A stretch of DNA of 64,000 nucleotides. Origin: Pseudomonadota bacterium (lineage in GTDB: Bacteria > Pseudomonadota > Alphaproteobacteria > Rhizobiales > Xanthobacteraceae). The notes beneath the pieces were generated by a model, which saw only the letters and a program-made list of their open reading frames with translations, was not told where the DNA came from and made no database searches. The stretch is from NCBI GenBank assembly GCA_023404705.1, contig JAEYAU010000057.1, forward strand, positions 8,804 to 72,803. The letters are read 5' to 3'. The translations under genes and the position numbers were made by a program. Positions 7,517-16,085 of this stretch are shown piece by piece (within the stretch, counting starts at the first letter, position 1; the number at the start of each line of letters is the position of its first letter).

Positions 7517-8152
7517 ATGGGCGCCATGGTAGGCGCCGCGCAGAATGCTGCATTAACCCGGATCAATCGCGAACCGCTCGCGTCGCAGGCCCTGCTCGAG
7601 CAGCTCGCCGGCAGCCTGCTGCCGGAGTGGGCCACCATGCGCGACTCGATCAGGGTCATCGAGCTGGAGCCGCGCGGCACCCTGTTCACGCAAGAGTCGG
7701 AGCATCCCTTCATCTACGTGGTCCGTCGGGGACTGCTGAAGAACATCTACTTGCGCGAGGACGGCGAGGAATGGGTGAAGTCGTTCATCCACGAAGGCAT
7801 GTTCTTCGCGAGCTTCCCGGCCCTGCAGCCCGGCGGCCGCACCAGCTTCTCGGCGGTGGCGATCGAGTCCACCACGGTCGAGCGCATGCCCTTCGCACCG
7901 CTCGACGCGCTGGCGCATCGCCATCTCGCCTGGGGCAGCCTGATGCAGCGCGCGCTGATGATCTTCGCGGAGCGCAAGGAGAAGCGCGAGCGCGAGCTCC
8001 TCACGCTCAGCCCCGAGGAGCGCTACCGCGCCTTCGTCTCGGAGACGCCCGAGCTCGCCGAGCGCATCCCGCAGAAGGACCTCGCGCGCTATCTCGGCCT
8101 CACGCCTGTCGGGCTGAACCGGATCGCCAAGCGCGTGCGCGTCGGCGGCTGA
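7517..8152 (+). CDS. Crp/Fnr-family transcription regulator
   Basis: About 211 residues. An N-terminal cyclic-nucleotide-binding-like beta-roll (residues about 30-120, with GTLFTQESEHPFIYVVRRGLL) is followed by a C-terminal helix-turn-helix (IPQKDLARYLGLTPVGLNRI). No Cys cluster for an Fe-S centre is seen, so oxygen sensing of the FNR type is unlikely. The start is uncertain: ATGs at 7517 and 7526 are both in frame and neither has a strong ribosome site; the frame stays open further upstream. The target is probably the divergent darcynin gene. Confidence 0.75.
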   Translation: MGAMVGAAQNAALTRINREPLASQALLEQLAGSLLPEWATMRDSIRVIELEPRGTLFTQESEHPFIYVVRRGLLKNIYLREDGEEWVKSFIHEGMFFASFPALQPGGRTSFSAVAIESTTVERMPFAPLDALAHRHLAWGSLMQRALMIFAERKEKRERELLTLSPEERYRAFVSETPELAERIPQKDLARYLGLTPVGLNRIAKRVRVGG

Positions 8153-8170
8153 GCGCGTCTCGGCCACATC

Positions 8171-8298
8171 GTAGGGTGTGCTCAGCGCGCCGAGGCTGAT
8201 GAAGCTACGCAATGAGCCTGCTCGCGCTGCACGCGTGCGCTCGGCGGATCAATCGCTATCGCAAATGCGGGACGCTCGGGCCGCCGAGCACACCCTAC
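8171..8298. repeat. MITE-like element with 12-bp terminal inverted repeats
   Basis: GTAGGGTGTGCT at 8171-8182 is the exact reverse complement of AGCACACCCTAC at 8287-8298. The 104-base interior has no gene and some further weak self-complementarity (GCGCCGAGG against GGCCGCCGAG). Short elements beginning GTAGGGTG are common between genes of Bradyrhizobium-type genomes. It lies between the Crp-like gene and the end of the ABC operon. Confidence 0.55.
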
Positions 8299-8309
8299 AA
8301 GGGGCCCGG

Positions 8310-9248
8310 CTATTCCTTCACGGCACCCGTCATGGCCGAGACGTAGTGCTCGACGAAGAACGCGTAGAGGATGACTAGCGGCAGCGAGCCGACCAGCGCG
8401 CCCGCCATCAGCGAGCCCCAGCGGTAGATGTCGCCGTCGACGAACTCGTTGACGATCGCGACCGGCACCGTCTTGTTCTCGACCGAGGTGAGGAACGTGA
8501 GCGCGTAGATGAACTCGTTCCAGCACAGCGTGAAGCAGAAGATGAAGGCCGAGATCAGACCCGGAATCGCCAGCGGCAGCACGATCTTCATCAGGATTTG
8601 CCAGCGGCTCGCCCCGTCGATCAGTGCGCACTCCTCGAGCTCGTACGGGATGGTCTTGAAGTAGCCCATCAGCAGCCAGGTCGAGAACGGGATCAGGATC
8701 GTCGGATAGGTGAGGATCAGCGCGAACGGTGTGTCGAACAGGCCGTACTGGTAGACCACGGTCGCCAGCGGGATGAACAGGATCGAGGGCGGCACCAGAT
8801 AGGCGAGGAAGATCAGGCCGCCGACCCATTGCGCGCCCTTGTAGCGCAGCCGCACGATCGCATAGGCGGCGAGCACGCTGGCGACGATCGACAGCACGGT
8901 GGCGGCGACCGCCACATACATCGTATTCCAGAGCCATTGCGGATAGTGGCTCTCGAACACCAGCTTCGCCACGTGCTTGAGCGTCGGCGTCCAGGTCCAG
9001 AACGGATTGTAGCGGTCGAGATCGAGCAACTGCTCGTCCGGCTTTATCGCCGTGAGCGCCATCCAGTAGAACGGGAACAGCAGCACGATGACGATGAGCG
9101 TCAGCGGCAGATAGAGCGTCACCAGCCGCCGCGGCAGCGACTCCAGATAGCTCATGCCCTCGCTGTGATCCTCGGTCGGCGAGGTCGCGGTGAGGATCCG
9201 TTTCGGATCGATCGCCTTGGTCGCGAGCGCGTCAGTCATTGGACTCAC
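8310..9248 (-). CDS. Sugar ABC transporter permease, MalG-type
   Basis: A 312-residue inner-membrane permease with six apparent helices. The EAA loop (EECALIDGASRWQILMKIVL) that docks on the ATPase is at about residues 213-232. A long charged N-terminus precedes TM1. It is the last gene of a CUT1-type operon (ATPase, two binding proteins, two permeases). It overlaps the upstream permease by 17 bases if the 9248 ATG is used; the ATG at 9239 is an alternative. Confidence 0.9.
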   Translation of the reverse strand: MSPMTDALATKAIDPKRILTATSPTEDHSEGMSYLESLPRRLVTLYLPLTLIVIVLLFPFYWMALTAIKPDEQLLDLDRYNPFWTWTPTLKHVAKLVFESHYPQWLWNTMYVAVAATVLSIVASVLAAYAIVRLRYKGAQWVGGLIFLAYLVPPSILFIPLATVVYQYGLFDTPFALILTYPTILIPFSTWLLMGYFKTIPYELEECALIDGASRWQILMKIVLPLAIPGLISAFIFCFTLCWNEFIYALTFLTSVENKTVPVAIVNEFVDGDIYRWGSLMAGALVGSLPLVILYAFFVEHYVSAMTGAVKE

Positions 9249-10191
9249 CTTGCTGCCACTTGCGGCGCTGCAGACCGAACCACGAGATCATGATGGCGGC
9301 GAGCAGGAACGGGATCATGGCGCTCGAGATCGCGGCGCCCTCGCCCAGATAGCCGCCGATGATCGCGCGCTGGTACGAGAGCGTCGCCATCAGATGCGTG
9401 ACGTTGACAGGGCCGCCGCGGGTCATCGCCCAGATCAGCTGGAAGTCCGTGAAGGTGAACAGCACCGAGAAAGTCATCACCACCGCGATGATCGGGGTCA
9501 GCAGCGGATAGGTGATGTAACGGAACATCTGCCAGCGGCTGGCGCCGTCGATGGTGGCGGCCTCGTAGAGCGAGGGCTGCACGGTCTGTAGGCCGGCGAG
9601 CAGCGTGATCGCGACGAACGGCACGCCGCGCCAGATATTGGCGAAGATCACGCAGAAGCGAGCCCAGAAGGTGTCGCCGAGGAAGTTGATGTTCTGATCG
9701 ATCAGGCCGAGCTGCTTGAGCGACCACGAGATGATCGAGAACTGCGCGTCGAAGATCCACCAGAAGGCGAGCGCCGAGAGCACGGTCGGCACGATGAAGG
9801 GGATCAGCACGGCGGCGCGGATCAGCGCCTTGAACGGCATGCTCTGGTTGAGCAGCAGCGCCAGATAGAGGCCGATCGCGAATTTGAAGACGCTCGCGAC
9901 GCTCGTGTAGAGCAGCGTGTTGAACACCGAGAGCCAGAAGATCGAGTCGTCCAGCAGCCACTCGTAGTTCTCGAGGCCGACGAAGGCGCCGCCGCGCCCA
10001 ATGCGCGCGTCCGTGAACGAGATCCAGATCCCAAGGCCCAGCGGATAGGCCAGGAACAGGATCAGGAAGCCCATGGCGGGCAGCATGAACCAGAAGCCGA
10101 GCCAGTTGCGGTTGATCTTCAGCCGGTCCCACGCGGTGATCTCGCGCATGGGCGGCCGGGCCGCGCTTCGTTCGAGGGCTACGTCAGCCAT
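9232..10191 (-). CDS. Sugar ABC transporter permease, MalF-type
   Basis: A 319-residue permease. TM1 is near residues 33-55, followed by the large periplasmic segment and an EAA loop (YEAATIDGASRWQMFRYIT) around residues 214-232. It pairs with the MalG-type permease encoded immediately downstream. The two are thought to form the membrane channel for a sugar, sugar acid or glycerol derivative bound by one of the two Tat-exported proteins upstream. Confidence 0.9.
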   Translation of the reverse strand: MADVALERSAARPPMREITAWDRLKINRNWLGFWFMLPAMGFLILFLAYPLGLGIWISFTDARIGRGGAFVGLENYEWLLDDSIFWLSVFNTLLYTSVASVFKFAIGLYLALLLNQSMPFKALIRAAVLIPFIVPTVLSALAFWWIFDAQFSIISWSLKQLGLIDQNINFLGDTFWARFCVIFANIWRGVPFVAITLLAGLQTVQPSLYEAATIDGASRWQMFRYITYPLLTPIIAVVMTFSVLFTFTDFQLIWAMTRGGPVNVTHLMATLSYQRAIIGGYLGEGAAISSAMIPFLLAAIMISWFGLQRRKWQQGESND

Positions 10192-10241
10192 ACATGACCT
10201 CTGCGGGGGGGCGGGCGGCGCGAGGCCGCCCGCCTTTCTTG

Positions 10242-11564
10242 TTACGACGAGCGATAGAGCCGCCGCGCTTGGCGCTCCGCCACCGCGATCGCGCCCTTCA
10301 CGTCCTCACGACCCGTGCAGAAGTTCGCGAACATGTCGAGCACGATGAAGTCCGCGAGTGCAGCCGCGGCCTTCTCGCCCACCGATCCGAGCCCGCCCGC
10401 CGTGAGCGTGCGCTTGGCGACGTCGCGGCAGACCGTGAGCTTGGGATCCGCGGTCCAGACCGGGTTCTTCTCGTAGGCCGTGAGCCCGGGCGTCAGATAG
10501 CCGACCGACTTCTCGACCCACGGATTGAGCTGCTCAGCTTCCATCGTGAACGCGATGAATGCTTTCGCGGCCTGCGGGAATTTCGAGTAGCGCATGATCA
10601 GCATCGGATACGCGATATGGAACTCGGTCGGCTTGCCGATCGGACCGATCGGCCACAGCGCATGGTCGATATCGGACTCCATCTCGGCCATCTTCTGCGC
10701 CTTGGCGGCCGCATAGATCGAGACGCCGTTGTTGGTCCAGTGCACTTCGCCCGCGAGGAACGCCTTGTTGTTGGAGGAGTCGTTCCACGAGGCGGTACCC
10801 GGAATGAAGGTCTCATAGAGCTGCTTGCCGTATTCCAGCGCCTTGGCGGTCTCGGGCGAGTTGATGACCACCTTGTCCTTGGCGTCGACCAGATTGCCGC
10901 CGTGCGCCCAGAGCAGCCAATGCACCCAGGCATTGCCGTCGCCCGAGGCATGACCGAGCGCCATGCCGCCCGGCGTGCCTTGCGCCTTCATGGCCTTGGC
11001 GTAAGCGAGGAACTCGTCGGTGGTCTTCGGAAATTCCTTGAAGCCCGCCTTCTGGCTCGCGGCCTTGCGGAAGTTCATCACGTTGCCGTTGTAGGCGACC
11101 GGGATGTCGATCCACTTGTTGCCGCTCTTGCCGTAGGTGACGGCGGACGGCACCCAGCCGCCGTACTTCTTGCCGAGATAGTCGGCGACGTCGCTCACCT
11201 CGACGCATTTCTCCGGGAAGAGATGCGGCAGCGAGTAGAGTCCCCAGAACAGGTCGGGACCCGATCCGGTATTCGCCGCGACCGAGGCCTTCGGCTGCAC
11301 GTCGTCGAGCGACTCGTTGACAACGTTGATCGGCACGCCGGTCGCCTTGGTAAAGGCGGCCGTGATCTGCATGAACGCGTCTTCTTCCGCCTGGATGAAA
11401 CGCTTCCAGCGCAGCAGCGTGAGCTTCGCGTCCTTCTCGGGCTTCCAGGGCGCGGCCTGCGCCCAGGCTTTCGCCCATTCGGTGAGCCCCGAGCCGGCCA
11501 CAAGGCCGCTCGCGGCAAGTACGCCGGCGCTTCCAAGAAGCGTACGACGGGTGACTTGCGACAT
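10242..11564 (-). CDS. Family 1 extracellular solute-binding protein (second of a tandem pair)
   Basis: A 440-residue periplasmic binding protein. The N-terminus (VTRRTLLGSAGVLAASG) is a twin-arginine signal peptide with cleavage probably near AWAQA. The mature protein begins APWKPEKDAKLTLLRWKRF. It is strongly similar over its whole length to the protein encoded at 11660-12973 (shared KYGGW, HASGDGNAW, NSPETAKALEY, TASWNDSSNNKAF). Ligand specificity may differ, since the residues after VHW/LHL and near NGNVMNF differ between the copies. The substrate cannot be told from sequence. Confidence 0.9.
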   Translation of the reverse strand: MSQVTRRTLLGSAGVLAASGLVAGSGLTEWAKAWAQAAPWKPEKDAKLTLLRWKRFIQAEEDAFMQITAAFTKATGVPINVVNESLDDVQPKASVAANTGSGPDLFWGLYSLPHLFPEKCVEVSDVADYLGKKYGGWVPSAVTYGKSGNKWIDIPVAYNGNVMNFRKAASQKAGFKEFPKTTDEFLAYAKAMKAQGTPGGMALGHASGDGNAWVHWLLWAHGGNLVDAKDKVVINSPETAKALEYGKQLYETFIPGTASWNDSSNNKAFLAGEVHWTNNGVSIYAAAKAQKMAEMESDIDHALWPIGPIGKPTEFHIAYPMLIMRYSKFPQAAKAFIAFTMEAEQLNPWVEKSVGYLTPGLTAYEKNPVWTADPKLTVCRDVAKRTLTAGGLGSVGEKAAAALADFIVLDMFANFCTGREDVKGAIAVAERQARRLYRSS

Positions 11565-11659
11565 GGTCGTCCTCCCCTGGTTGGCCTTTCGGGCGCCGGT
11601 TCTGCCCCGCGCTTCTTGTGGTGTCGGGGCGGCGACGTGCGCCGCCCCGAATGCTCGAC

Positions 11660-12973
11660 TTAGCGGTAGATGCGCCGCGCCTGGCGCTCGGCCACCGCGA
11701 TCGCACCTTTCAGGTCCTCGCGGCCGGTCGCGTAGTTCGCGAACATGTCGACCACGATGAAGTCGGCGATCGCCGCCGCCGCCTTCTCACCGAGCGAGCC
11801 GACGCCCGCAGGCGTGAGCGTGCGCTTGGACACATCGCGATAAGGCGTGCGCTTCGGATCGGCGGTCCAGACCGGGTTGTTGTCGTAGGCGAGCAGGAAG
11901 TGCGAAAGATAGCCCTGCGCGCCTTCGACCCACGGATTGTAGTTCTCGGCCTCCAGCATGAACGCGGTGAGCGCCTTGCAGGCGTTCGGTGCCTTCGTGA
12001 AGTTGAAGGTGAGGATCGGGAACGCGAGGTGCAGCTCGGTCGGCTTACCCACCGGCCCGACCGGCATATAGGCGTGGTTCATGTCGTCCGCGACCGCCTT
12101 GTTGTCCTTCTGCGCGGCCACATAGATCGAGATGCCGTTCGAGGTGAGGTGCAGCTCGCCCGACACGAAGGCCTTGTTGTTCGAGGAGTCGTTCCACGAG
12201 GCCGTGCCCGGGATGAAGGTCTCGTAGAGCGCCTTCACGTATTCGAGCGCCTTGGCGGTCTCCGGCGAGTTGATGACGACCTTGTCGCTCTTGTCGACCA
12301 GATTGCCGCCATGCGCCCAGAGCGCCCAGTGCAGCCAGGTATTGGCATCGCCCGAGGCGTGGCCGAGCGCGAAGCCGGCCGGCGTGTTGTTCTTCTTCAG
12401 CGCCTTGCAGAGCTCGAGGAAGCCCGCCGTGTCCTTCGGGAATTCCTTGAAGCCGGCCTTCTCCATGGAGGAGATGCGGTAGTTCATCAGGCCGCCCGTG
12501 GTCGCCACAGGAATGCCGATCCACTTTCCGCCGGACTTGCCATAGAGCTCCGCCGCCGGCGCCCAGCCGCCGTACTTCTTGCCGAGATAATTGGCGACTT
12601 CCGTCAGGTCCATGCACTTGGTCGGGAAGAGATGCGGCAGCGAGTAGAGGCCCCACACCATGTCGAGGCCCTGGCCCGTATTCGCGACCACCGACGCCTT
12701 CGGCTGGATGTCTTCGAAGGATTCGTTCGTCACGTTCACTTCGGCGCCGGTCGCCTGCTTGAACGCGTTGATCATCTTCATGAAGGCTTCGTCTTCGGCC
12801 TGCACGAAGCGCTTCCAGCGCAGCAGGTTGATCTTCGCGCCCTTCTCGGCCTTCCACGGCGCGGCCTGCGCCCAGGCCTTGGCCCAGTCGATGAGGGCCT
12901 CGCCCGAAAGCATGCTGGCGGCCGCGAAGGCCGTGCCGCCCTTGAGCAGTGTGCGGCGGTCGAACGTCGTCAT
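11660..12973 (-). CDS. Family 1 extracellular solute-binding protein (first of a tandem pair)
   Basis: A 437-residue paralogue of the 10242-11564 protein, with a Tat-like signal (FDRRTLLKGGTAFAAAS) and the same AWAQAAPWK processing region. Both end in AIAVAERQARR-YR. The pair arose by tandem duplication, and both are kept intact with full-length frames, so both are probably used. It follows the ATPase gene after 58 bases and has a GGAGG ribosome site. Confidence 0.9.
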   Translation of the reverse strand: MTTFDRRTLLKGGTAFAAASMLSGEALIDWAKAWAQAAPWKAEKGAKINLLRWKRFVQAEDEAFMKMINAFKQATGAEVNVTNESFEDIQPKASVVANTGQGLDMVWGLYSLPHLFPTKCMDLTEVANYLGKKYGGWAPAAELYGKSGGKWIGIPVATTGGLMNYRISSMEKAGFKEFPKDTAGFLELCKALKKNNTPAGFALGHASGDANTWLHWALWAHGGNLVDKSDKVVINSPETAKALEYVKALYETFIPGTASWNDSSNNKAFVSGELHLTSNGISIYVAAQKDNKAVADDMNHAYMPVGPVGKPTELHLAFPILTFNFTKAPNACKALTAFMLEAENYNPWVEGAQGYLSHFLLAYDNNPVWTADPKRTPYRDVSKRTLTPAGVGSLGEKAAAAIADFIVVDMFANYATGREDLKGAIAVAERQARRIYR

Positions 12974-13031
12974 CAGTCTCTCCTCCCTTGATAGAGTTTC
13001 TGCACGTGCCCTTGATGGGCACGCGAACCGT

Positions 13032-14099
13032 TCAGGCGCTCAGCCGCTTGCCGGTCGGCTCGTCGAACAGATGCACGAGCCGCGGGTCGGGTTTGAGCCG
13101 GATCTTGTCGCCTGGATTGAACTGGTGGCGCTCGCGGAACACCGCGATCACGTCCTCGCCGCCCACCTTGGCGACCACCTGGATCTCGGAGCCGGTCGGC
13201 TCCACGACCTGGATCTCGGCGGGCGCGCCGTCATCCGCGATCACGAAATGCTCGGGCCGCACGCCGTAGACCGCAGGCCGCCCCTCGGACGCGCTCGGCG
13301 CGCTCGCGAGCGGCAGCCGCACACCGCCCGGCCCTTCGAAGCCGGAGCTGCCGTTGCTGCGGATATGGCCCTTGAGGAAGTTCATCGCGGGCGAGCCGAT
13401 GAAGCCGGCCACGAACAGGTTGTCGGGCTTGTCGTAGAGCTCGAGCGGCGCACCCATCTGCTCGACGATGCCGTCATGCATGACCACGATCTTGTCCGCC
13501 ATGGTCATGGCCTCGATCTGGTCGTGCGTGACGTAGACCGTGGTCGTCTTCAGCCGCTGGTGCAACTCCTTGATCTCGGTGCGCATGGCGACGCGCAGCT
13601 TGGCGTCGAGATTCGACAGGGGCTCGTCGAAGAGGAAAACCTGCGGGTCGCGCACGATAGCGCGGCCCATGGCGACGCGCTGGCGCTGGCCGCCGGAGAG
13701 CTGGCGCGGGAAGCGCTCGAGATAAGGCACGAGGCCGAGGATCTCGGCCGCGCGCCGCACCCGCGTGTCGATCTCGGGCTTCGGCGCGCCGCGCAGCTTG
13801 AGCGAGAAGCCCATATTGGCCGCGACCGTCATGTGCGGATAGAGCGCGTAGTTCTGGAACACCATGGCGATGTCGCGCTCTTTCGGCGGCACGTTGTTCA
13901 CGACGCGCTCGCCGATGCGGATTTCGCCGCCCGTGATGTTCTCCAACCCCGCGATCATGCGCAGCAAGGTGGACTTGCCGCAGCCCGACGGGCCGACCAG
14001 CACCACGAACTCGCCGTCCTCGATCGCGATATTGACGCCGTGAATCACCTGCGTCGCCCCGAATGCCTTGACGACATCGCGGATGGTCACCGACGCCAT
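13032..14099 (-). CDS. Sugar ABC transporter ATP-binding protein (UgpC/MalK type)
   Basis: A 355-residue ATPase: Walker A GPSGCGKST (about residues 38-46), Q-loop VFQNYALYPHMTV, signature LSGGQRQRVAMGRA, Walker B VFLFDEPLSNLDA and switch His in VYVTHDQ. The C-terminal TOBE-type regulatory domain (from about residue 240) is the MalK/UgpC hallmark. The start at 14099 has a GGGGAGG site; an in-frame ATG ten codons upstream is less likely. It is the promoter-proximal gene of the operon. Confidence 0.9.
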   Translation of the reverse strand: MASVTIRDVVKAFGATQVIHGVNIAIEDGEFVVLVGPSGCGKSTLLRMIAGLENITGGEIRIGERVVNNVPPKERDIAMVFQNYALYPHMTVAANMGFSLKLRGAPKPEIDTRVRRAAEILGLVPYLERFPRQLSGGQRQRVAMGRAIVRDPQVFLFDEPLSNLDAKLRVAMRTEIKELHQRLKTTTVYVTHDQIEAMTMADKIVVMHDGIVEQMGAPLELYDKPDNLFVAGFIGSPAMNFLKGHIRSNGSSGFEGPGGVRLPLASAPSASEGRPAVYGVRPEHFVIADDGAPAEIQVVEPTGSEIQVVAKVGGEDVIAVFRERHQFNPGDKIRLKPDPRLVHLFDEPTGKRLSA

Positions 14100-14140
14100 T
14101 GAAGTCCTCCCCTTGGCTCGCCCTAGCATGTTAGTTATTT

Positions 14141-14178
14141 GGGCCGCCTAGTCATCAACCGGACGGGCCGATTAGTCA
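14141..14178. promoter_or_regulatory. Direct repeats upstream of the sugar ABC operon
   Basis: GGGCCGCCTAGTCA (14141-14154) and GGGCCGATTAGTCA (14165-14178) share 12 of 14 bases and start 24 bases apart, in the 254-base divergent region between the ABC operon and the dehydrogenase gene. They could bind a regulator on two turns of one DNA face. No regulator gene is adjacent. Confidence 0.4.
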
Positions 14179-14353
14179 ATTCTCCCATCCGCCGACATCC
14201 GCGAATCCCACCCGAATGGGCCGGAAACCCCGGTGGTCAAAATCTCGCGGGGCCTATTTTTCGCGCTTGACGCATGGTCGAACGGCGGGGAGTCTCTCGG
14301 CCCCGTTCGGGCACGCCACGCGCCCAGTTCACTACCCCTGTGAGGAGATGCCG

Positions 14354-15328
14354 ATGGCCGGCGAGAAAGCCGACGTGTTGATGCTTGGGCCGAAGCCGGC
14401 CGTGGAGGAAGGCCTCGGCAAGGCCGCCGGGATCACCCTGCACAAGGCCTGGGAGGCGCCTGACCGCGAGGCGTTCCTCAACTCGGTCGCGCCGCGGATC
14501 CGCGGCATCGCCTCGCTCGGCGGCCATGCGGCGATCGACAGCGCCTTCATGGGCCGCTTTCCCCGGCTCGAGATCGTGTCGAGCTTCGGGGTCGGCTACG
14601 ACCACGTGGACGCCAAGTGGGCCGGCCTGCACGGCATCATGGTGACCAATACCCCCGACGTGCTCAACGAGGAAGTCGCCGATACCGCCCTCGGCCTGCT
14701 GCTCTGCACGGTGCGACAGTTCCCGCAGGCGGAGCGCTATCTGCGCGCCGGCAAGTGGCCGCAGGCGCACTATCCGCTCACGCCCTCGCTGCGCGACCGC
14801 ACGGTCGGCATTGTCGGCCTCGGCCGTATCGGCAAGGCGATCGCGCGCCGCCTCGAGGCCATGCAGGTGCCGGTGGTCTACCACTCGCGCCGTCCCGCCG
14901 CCGACGTCGCCTACAAGTATTATCCGAACCTCATCGAGATGGCGCGCGCCGTCGACGTGCTGTTGGTCATTACGCCGGGCGGCGCCGAGACGCGCAACCT
15001 GATCAATGCCGACGTGCTCAAGGCGCTCGGGGCGAACGGCATCCTGATCAACATGGCGCGCGGCTCCGTCGTCGACGAGCCGGCGCTGATCAAGGCGCTG
15101 CAGGACAAGACCATCCTGACGGCCGGGCTCGACGTGTTCGTCAACGAGCCGCAAGTGCCGCAGGAGCTGATCGACATGGATCACGTGGTGCTGTTCCCGC
15201 ACCTCGGCTCCGGCTCCGTGCACACGCGCCGCGCCATGGACAATCTGGTGGTCGAGAACCTGGTCTCCTGGTTCGCCGGCAAGGGCCCGGTCACGCCAGT
15301 GGCGGAGACGCCCGTAAAGGCGAAGTAA
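14354..15328 (+). CDS. NAD(P)-dependent D-2-hydroxyacid dehydrogenase
   Basis: A 324-residue protein of the hydroxypyruvate/glyoxylate reductase group. The catalytic domain is interrupted by the nucleotide-binding domain with GLGRIG (about residues 153-158), and the catalytic Arg (NMARGS), Glu (in the AGLDVFVNEPQ segment) and His (FPHLGSGS) are all visible. The start at 14354 is chosen because GAGGAG lies 6 bases before it. It is divergent from a sugar ABC operon, so reduction of a keto acid from the imported compound is possible but unproven. Confidence 0.85.
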   Translation: MAGEKADVLMLGPKPAVEEGLGKAAGITLHKAWEAPDREAFLNSVAPRIRGIASLGGHAAIDSAFMGRFPRLEIVSSFGVGYDHVDAKWAGLHGIMVTNTPDVLNEEVADTALGLLLCTVRQFPQAERYLRAGKWPQAHYPLTPSLRDRTVGIVGLGRIGKAIARRLEAMQVPVVYHSRRPAADVAYKYYPNLIEMARAVDVLLVITPGGAETRNLINADVLKALGANGILINMARGSVVDEPALIKALQDKTILTAGLDVFVNEPQVPQELIDMDHVVLFPHLGSGSVHTRRAMDNLVVENLVSWFAGKGPVTPVAETPVKAK

Positions 15329-15389
15329 CCAAGTAACCATCGGGCGCGATCGCCACAGATCGTCCATCTTCCGTGGGGTATGGTCGCGC

Positions 15390-16082
15390 ATGACGTTTCT
15401 CAAGGTCCCTCTCGTCATCTCGGCCCTCCTCGCCTGGCTCGTGCCGGTGCAGGCTCAGGAGCCGAGCGAAGCCGTGCGCAACATGGTGGGCGCCTGGGAG
15501 CTCTCGAACGTCGCGCGCGACTTCCGCTGTGTCGTGAACTTCCGCCTCGACACGGCCGCTCGCGGCCGCGCCGTGGGTTTCGACGGCAATTGTGCGGCCG
15601 TGATCCCGGCGCTCAAGGATGCGACCGCCTGGACTATCGGCCGCAACGACGCGCTGCAGTTCCTCGACCCGAAGGGCAATGTGCTGATCGAGTTCACCGA
15701 GGTGGAAGTCGGGATGTACGACACCTCCCGCGCCGGCGGGCCGCTGTTCTTCCTGCAGACGCTCGCGGCCGCGCAGCAGGAGCGCACCGCCGATCAGATC
15801 TTCGGGGAATGGGCGATCACCCGCGGCGCCGGCCGGCCGCTCTGCGAGCTCACCTTCGGCAACACGGCCTACGACACGGACAGCTTCGCGCTGATCGTGA
15901 AGCAGGGTTGCGACCAGACGATCACCCGCTTCGCGCCGGTCTCCTGGAAGCTCGACCGCGGCCAGCTCGTGCTGCTCAACGGCAAGGCCGAGGCCTGGCG
16001 CTTCGAGGAGGCCGAAACCAATTCCTGGCGCCGCATTCCGCAGGGCCGCCAGCCGATCGTGCTGGTGCGCCAGCAGCAGTAG
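15390..16082 (+). CDS. Secreted protein with two AprI/Inh protease-inhibitor-like domains
   Basis: A 230-residue protein with a signal peptide ending near residue 22 (VPVQAQ). Two similar units start with GAWELSNVARDFRCVVNF (about residues 34-51) and GEWAITRGAGRPLCELTF (about residues 138-155). Each fits the beginning of the Inh/AprI fold that inhibits serralysin-type metalloproteases in the periplasm. Each unit has one Cys near its start and another further on (GNCAAV, KQGCDQT), the pattern of the single disulfide of Inh proteins. No metalloprotease gene is visible nearby. The start follows the 2-hydroxyacid dehydrogenase gene by 61 bases and could be in the same transcript. Confidence 0.7.
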   Translation: MTFLKVPLVISALLAWLVPVQAQEPSEAVRNMVGAWELSNVARDFRCVVNFRLDTAARGRAVGFDGNCAAVIPALKDATAWTIGRNDALQFLDPKGNVLIEFTEVEVGMYDTSRAGGPLFFLQTLAAAQQERTADQIFGEWAITRGAGRPLCELTFGNTAYDTDSFALIVKQGCDQTITRFAPVSWKLDRGQLVLLNGKAEAWRFEEAETNSWRRIPQGRQPIVLVRQQQ

Positions 16083-16085
16083 GCT

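Noticed and set aside
13032..15328. Possible phosphonate or opine import function for the ABC operon
   Set aside because: The binding proteins are family 1 and the ATPase is MalK/UgpC-like; nothing in the sequence points to phosphonates or opines.
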